64,000 nucleotides of DNA. Source: Haliotis asinina. Lineage: Eukaryota; Mollusca; Gastropoda; Lepetellida; Haliotidae. The notes under the pieces were generated by a model. It was not told where the DNA came from. It ran no database searches and saw nothing but the letters and a program-made list of their open reading frames with translations. The position numbers were made by a program, and so were the translations under genes. This document shows, piece after piece, positions 60,732 through 64,000 of this stretch. The stretch covers positions 60,587,504 through 60,651,503 of the forward strand of contig NC_090280.1 of assembly GCF_037392515.1 (NCBI RefSeq), read 5' to 3'. The first letter of the stretch is position 1; each line of letters starts with the position of its first letter.

Positions 60732-61973
60732 CAAAGGAACAGAACTTTGCATGTTCAATAAACATGATAAACATTGTAAAAGGAAAACAAAGTTCTGAGG
60801 AGAGTCAACTTCTTCATTGCATTAAGTGCAAACATGGATTTCCTTCATCTTTACAACTTCCAAAATGCCTCTCAAGGAACAAATTGTAATGTGTGGACAT
60901 CTTAGAATGTGTTTGACGTTTGTTGACTATCTGTTTACTTCTCAGAAGAAAAAATGCACTATCTGTTTCATTCCTGTAACAATCTTGTTATGCCTTACTG
61001 TAGTGATACCCACAGTAGAGAATCACATGGTCCTTTTGTTTAGTGTATATTGTTGCTACTGACATCATGCACAGTTACCCTCAGGAGTTGAAAACAGGTT
61101 ACTTGTCTTCTTTCAGACGAATAAGGGACCTGGAACAAAAATTACAAGGTTTAGAAATTCGTGCGGTAAGTGCTTTACTGAACATTGTGTGTCTAATCAT
61201 GTTCGATCATATCTGTGCCTCATTGTCTAAAACACCCAAGTATCCTAGCATTATCAACCATACTATGAGATATTACCGTAGATAAGCCAAATTTTGAAGA
61301 CCAAAAAAGCAGCTTGTAGCGGGGAGGGGTCGGCTTTTCTGTGGGTAAGACCTTTGTCAAATGTCTTTTCAGGTGATCAGCAAGAAAATGACATTGTATT
61401 GTTTTGCATGAATGAACAAGAGAAAACAACTTGTCAATGAAGACGTCAAATTGCAAATAAACATCACTTGACAAGATAATTTACCTTTTCAGTTCTAATT
61501 TGTTTTTGCTAGGCATTGTATTATATGCAGGGATTAAGATTGCCAAGTATTGTCATAAATTACCTGTACTGTACTATGTAGTAATCTACAGTGTCTCAGT
61601 ATTGCCCTAAGCAGTGTCTAAGTAATGACCTCCACAAAAAATTGTATTTCCCATTACTTATTACTGATGGGGCACTTTTAGGGTAGGCACCTCTGTCAAG
61701 TATTGAGATAGACTAGCAGAGTACTGTCCTACAAAGCTTCCAAATGTTACTGTGAATTTGTCTTATGCCCAGTGGGTAATATTACTAATATTGAAGATTT
61801 TCCCACCTCAGACTGATTACTCCACACGGTATGATGAGTCGCAGCAAACAGTGTTGAAACTACGAGGACGGGTAGACGAACTTCACTCAAACGTCAAGGA
61901 CAAGGACAGCCAGTATAGGGATCTGGAGTCTACAAACAGACAGCAAGCCCAGGCTCTGAAAGATGCATACAAG
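53366..61973 (+). CDS. MPHOSPH9: MPHOSPH9, centrosomal coiled-coil protein (5' part)
   Basis: MPHOSPH9 is a centrosome/centriole protein that restrains cilium formation in vertebrates. Coding exons: 53366-55471, 57443-57675, 57974-58415, 58847-59037, 60240-60446, 61117-61165, 61812-61973. They join in frame to 1130 residues and the gene continues past the window. Human MPHOSPH9 has about 1180. Exon 1 (702 residues) is acidic and disordered (DDDDDADNDDEDDDIK) with one ordered-looking block, YKVCRQVSPGVKECLILETG, and an S/R-rich end. Exon 2 starts a coiled coil (WLKMFKILEEQHRSELRSQY) like human RWLQLFNLVEKQ. Exon 5 reads NLREKHAKHLSDLREYYEAE, against human NLKEKHARHIADLRAYYESE. Exons 6-7 continue the coiled coil. 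ATG 53366 was chosen because the acceptor at 53360-53361 excludes the upstream ATG. The head-to-head MTRFR neighbour supports the call. The exon 2 donor is duplicated downstream. Confidence 0.88.
55545..55790 (-). mobile_element. Headless SINE copy, degenerate
   Basis: TGTTTAACGCTGCAATCAGC at the left and GTCTGGACTGGACAATCCAG in the middle match the family in reverse. Confidence 0.7.
56123..56250. mobile_element. Short MITE, copy 2
   Basis: The 128-bp copy has ends GTACTGAACAACAAATGAAA and, on the other strand, GTACTGAACAGCAAAAGAAA. The left end continues into TGCAAC and the right into CGCAAG. It matches 41686-41823. GTAC or TA may be the target site. Confidence 0.65.
57662..57871 (+). repeat. 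Duplicated donor of MPHOSPH9 exon 2
   Basis: CTGACCAGTACAGGTATGGT, the true exon 2/intron junction after 57675, recurs intact at 57823-57842, with similar flanks for about 50 bp (GAATCTTTGT, GTGAGCTG.CCTTT). The second copy is preceded by an acceptor-like CTTTCCCACAG, so 57796-57835 has the form of a 40-nt exon. Including it would shift the frame and meet a TGA after ten codons. Confidence 0.85.
59085..59290 (+). mobile_element. Headless SINE copy, degenerate
   Basis: CAGTAACCCATGCTTGTCAC at the start and ATATATCTGGAATGTTGCTG near the end match the forward family. Confidence 0.65.
59735..59838. mobile_element. Short MITE, copy 3 (partial)
   Basis: ATGTTTCTTTTCCTGTTCAG at the right end corresponds to the right end of the copies at 41686 and 56123. 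The left end is decayed. Confidence 0.4.
59842..59933 (-). mobile_element. Headless SINE fragment, interrupted
   Basis: TGCATTCAGCAATATTCAGG to CAACATCATGAGCATC is the 3' part of the family. The expected next bases resume at about 60147, after an inserted fold-back element. Confidence 0.75.
59934..60146. mobile_element. Fold-back insertion with perfect 79-bp arms
   Basis: Arms 59931-60009 and 60038-60116 are exact reverse complements, with a 28-nt spacer. The insert splits a SINE copy and is flanked by ATCATGAGCATC (59922-59933) and ATCATGAGTATC (60147-60158), a 12-bp target duplication with one change. The right arm reads CTGACGAAGAGACTAGAATC followed by TGTCTCGAAACGTTG, and the spacer repeats the arm end GCACTTTTAGTT. 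These words resemble the terminal repeats of Penelope-like retroelements. It lies about 95-300 bp upstream of MPHOSPH9 exon 5. Confidence 0.55.
60534..60732. repeat. (GAT/GGT)n and (ATC)n microsatellites
   Basis: A (GATGGT)-type run at 60534-60650, with pure GAT and GGT stretches, is followed by a (CAT)n run at 60692-60730. The two runs are complementary and could pair as a hairpin. They start about 90 bp after the MPHOSPH9 exon 5 donor. Confidence 0.9.
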
Positions 61974-63587
61974 GTTTGTAATTCCTCTCTTGTCTATGAA
62001 GGGCCATTCTCTCCCCACAGTGGTTACTTGTCACATCTTCCTGTGTAACTTCTGTTCCAATACGACCCTTTCATGGTGCGAGTGTTCAAGACTCGTGATT
62101 GGATGTAGTCAGATTTAGTAGTGCAATCAGCGACCTTGTTTCAAAAATGATTGTTTGCAAGATATCGGTAATTTCTGGATGCATTGTCAAAAATAGAACC
62201 TCTTCCTGAATGCGATACTCAAATGTTTCTTATAGACAGAACTCAGTCATGTCATATTTGTTTCTCCACATTGCATGCATTTGTCAAGTTGAATCTAAGT
62301 TGATGTAACACATGTTCTGATTGGACAGAAACAAGGGAGATAAATCTGCTGCCACCTGAGAACCACGAAATATGGTTGTATTGGAACAGAGGTTCGTAGG
62401 AAGATATGACAAGTACCCTCGATGGGAAGAGAATGATAAAGGGTTTACAAACTTAAACATGTATATTCTCTTGATTGTTTTGATCGTGAATGTGTGATAG
62501 AGCGTTCATAACCCCTGGTAACTTCTTTTGTTTCAATAATATACCTTGGTTATTGATTCCTTCCTGGAAAATTAGACAAGCAATTCCTTTAACTGGTAGA
62601 GGAATTGTACTCTTGGTACATTTATATAGTTTTACAGCCCTGAAGCATTTATGGTGGAGGAATGTCTCCTTCTAACTCTAGCAATTAATATGATAGATCT
62701 ATGGATGGTGTAGCAAGATGTATTTGATAAAGTTTGAAAGTTTTAAAATTCCTCTTTTTTCTCAAAAGCAGTGTTGCCAGACTTACATAGTGTCAGGCAA
62801 CAAACCTTTTGGAGGTGTTTTGATGGTAACCATGCTATTTTAGAAAAAATGATACTTATTGACGGATCAGTCCTCAGTATGACTAGAAATTTTTTTAGAA
62901 TGTGTTGTTCAGAATTCTTCTCCATCGTTCTATGTTAGGGGACAGATCAACGGTCAAGGTCACAGGTTTATCTCGCATCATCTAAAATTGCTGCATCATA
63001 TGTCCATCATCATTCAGTAGGTGTCATCAGAAACATCACAGTTACTGGTTCCTTCAAAACTATAATTCAGGATGGTAAATGTGGAGACAAATGAGATTTT
63101 ATGTGTTTTCATGGTTACCATGTATTTCCTACAATATCACAGAAAATTAATATATCATAACATAATTGCCTATCTGACCATACGAGACAGGCTAGATTTC
63201 TGACAGCCTGACTGTCTGGCGCAAATTTTAGATGTTCCATATACCTGAGTGAATTCTTGGTGTCTGGTCAGGTTGAATCCATTTGGGGCTGGTAACTTCG
63301 AAAAAAATGATATCTGGCTGGGTTTTTGGCTTAGTTTTCATTCACTGCCATAATAGCTAATATTGCTTTCTGAGGATGTTTACAGATGTTCATTATATTC
63401 TGCACTGCATCATTAACAATTTGAATACTGTAAATCGACAAAGTTTTGCAGGCAGGAAAGTTTGGCTAGTATTGTGAATGAACTGTAGGTGCAAACCTTT
63501 CAAGACGTAATGACCTATCCCATTTTGTTAAGTAATTATCCCCAATCCATGTTTTTGTAATGAAACATGGCAGCCATATTGCAATTG

Positions 63588-63589
<2 letters not shown>
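61974..63589. other. MPHOSPH9 intron sequence, no exon found
   Basis: After the exon 7 donor AAG/GTTTGT I find no further exon that continues the coiled coil. The rest of the gene must lie beyond the window. Confidence 0.5.

Positions 63590-63621
<32 letters not shown>
63590..63621. repeat. (TA)n microsatellite
   Basis: About fifteen TA units in a row. Confidence 0.95.
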
Positions 63622-63625
<4 letters not shown>

Positions 63626-63730
63626 ACAAACACATTATTAGGCACAGTAGTTTATTACACTATGGGATTCAATGACTTCAGTCGCATACTAGCATTTCCA
63701 ACAATACACATTCAAAACACAACAATATCT

Positions 63731-64000
63731 GTAACAGTAACTCACTTTATCATTATGTCAAGAAAGCCAGAAGTTTTGCCAGCCACAGACGACTTCCTCC
63801 CTCCCTTTTGGAGAGGATCGCGGTGATGATCCATCTTGCGTGAACAGGTTTCATCACACTTATTCTCAAGTCTCTGTAACAGTAACTCACTTTATCATTA
63901 TGTCAAGAAAGCCAGAAGTTTTGCCAGCCACAGACGACTTCCTCCCTCCCTTTTGGAGAGGATCGCGGTGATGATCCATCTTGCGTGAACAGGTTTCATC
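63731..64000 (+). repeat. Perfect 145-bp tandem repeat at window edge
   Basis: 63731-63855 and 63876-64000 are identical over 125 bp, and the window ends inside the second unit. The unit starts GTAACAGTAACTCACTTTAT and includes GGAGAGGATCGCGGTGATGA. It may be the start of a longer satellite or an assembly duplication. Confidence 0.92.

Overview
The window is animal nuclear DNA, most likely from a gastropod mollusc and probably an abalone (Haliotis). The evidence is spliced genes with GT-AG introns, metazoan orthologues, and many copies of a SINE-like repeat with an (ACTC)n tail that I associate with abalone genomes. The species name is inference; no search was run.

Layout. 0-16 kb is gene-poor and full of decayed repeats: an unrecognised broken gene-like fragment (0.28-0.97 kb), Tc1-type transposons (3.6-7.7 kb), a non-LTR reverse-transcriptase remnant (12.9-13.9 kb) and a 16-bp minisatellite (15.4-16.0 kb). 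At 17.1-19.3 kb (+) lies an intact, single-coding-exon Toll-like receptor. A LINE 3' fragment and a 1.64-kb TIR transposon follow. RAD51D (+, nine exons, 22.9-34.0 kb) converges on NUDT6 (-, seven exons, 47.6-40.5 kb). MTRFR/C12orf65 (-, 49.9-48.2 kb) sits head-to-head with MPHOSPH9 (+, from 53.4 kb and running off the right edge). As far as I recall, human 12q24.31 has the same divergent MTRFR-MPHOSPH9 pair, so this looks like old conserved microsynteny.

The genes do unrelated jobs: innate immune sensing (Toll), recombination repair (RAD51D), Nudix hydrolysis (NUDT6), mitochondrial ribosome rescue (MTRFR) and a centrosome/cilium coiled-coil protein (MPHOSPH9). I worked out exon chains by reading splice sites and phases; all chains stay in frame.

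The most unusual signal is that tandem repeats repeatedly start at exon edges. The 3' end of NUDT6 exon 5, which codes the start of the Nudix box plus its splice donor, is the founder-like sequence of a 1.56-kb array filling the adjoining intron. The donor of RAD51D exon 4 is present four times in tandem. The RAD51D stop-codon region is repeated about nine times in the 3' UTR. A MPHOSPH9 donor is duplicated 160 bp downstream. A further array in NUDT6 intron 6 abuts the exon 7 acceptor. This recurrent pattern is my main candidate for something undescribed. Other notable items are a perfect 79-bp inverted repeat with a 12-bp target duplication inside a MPHOSPH9 intron, a GC-AG intron in RAD51D, and several small transposon families.
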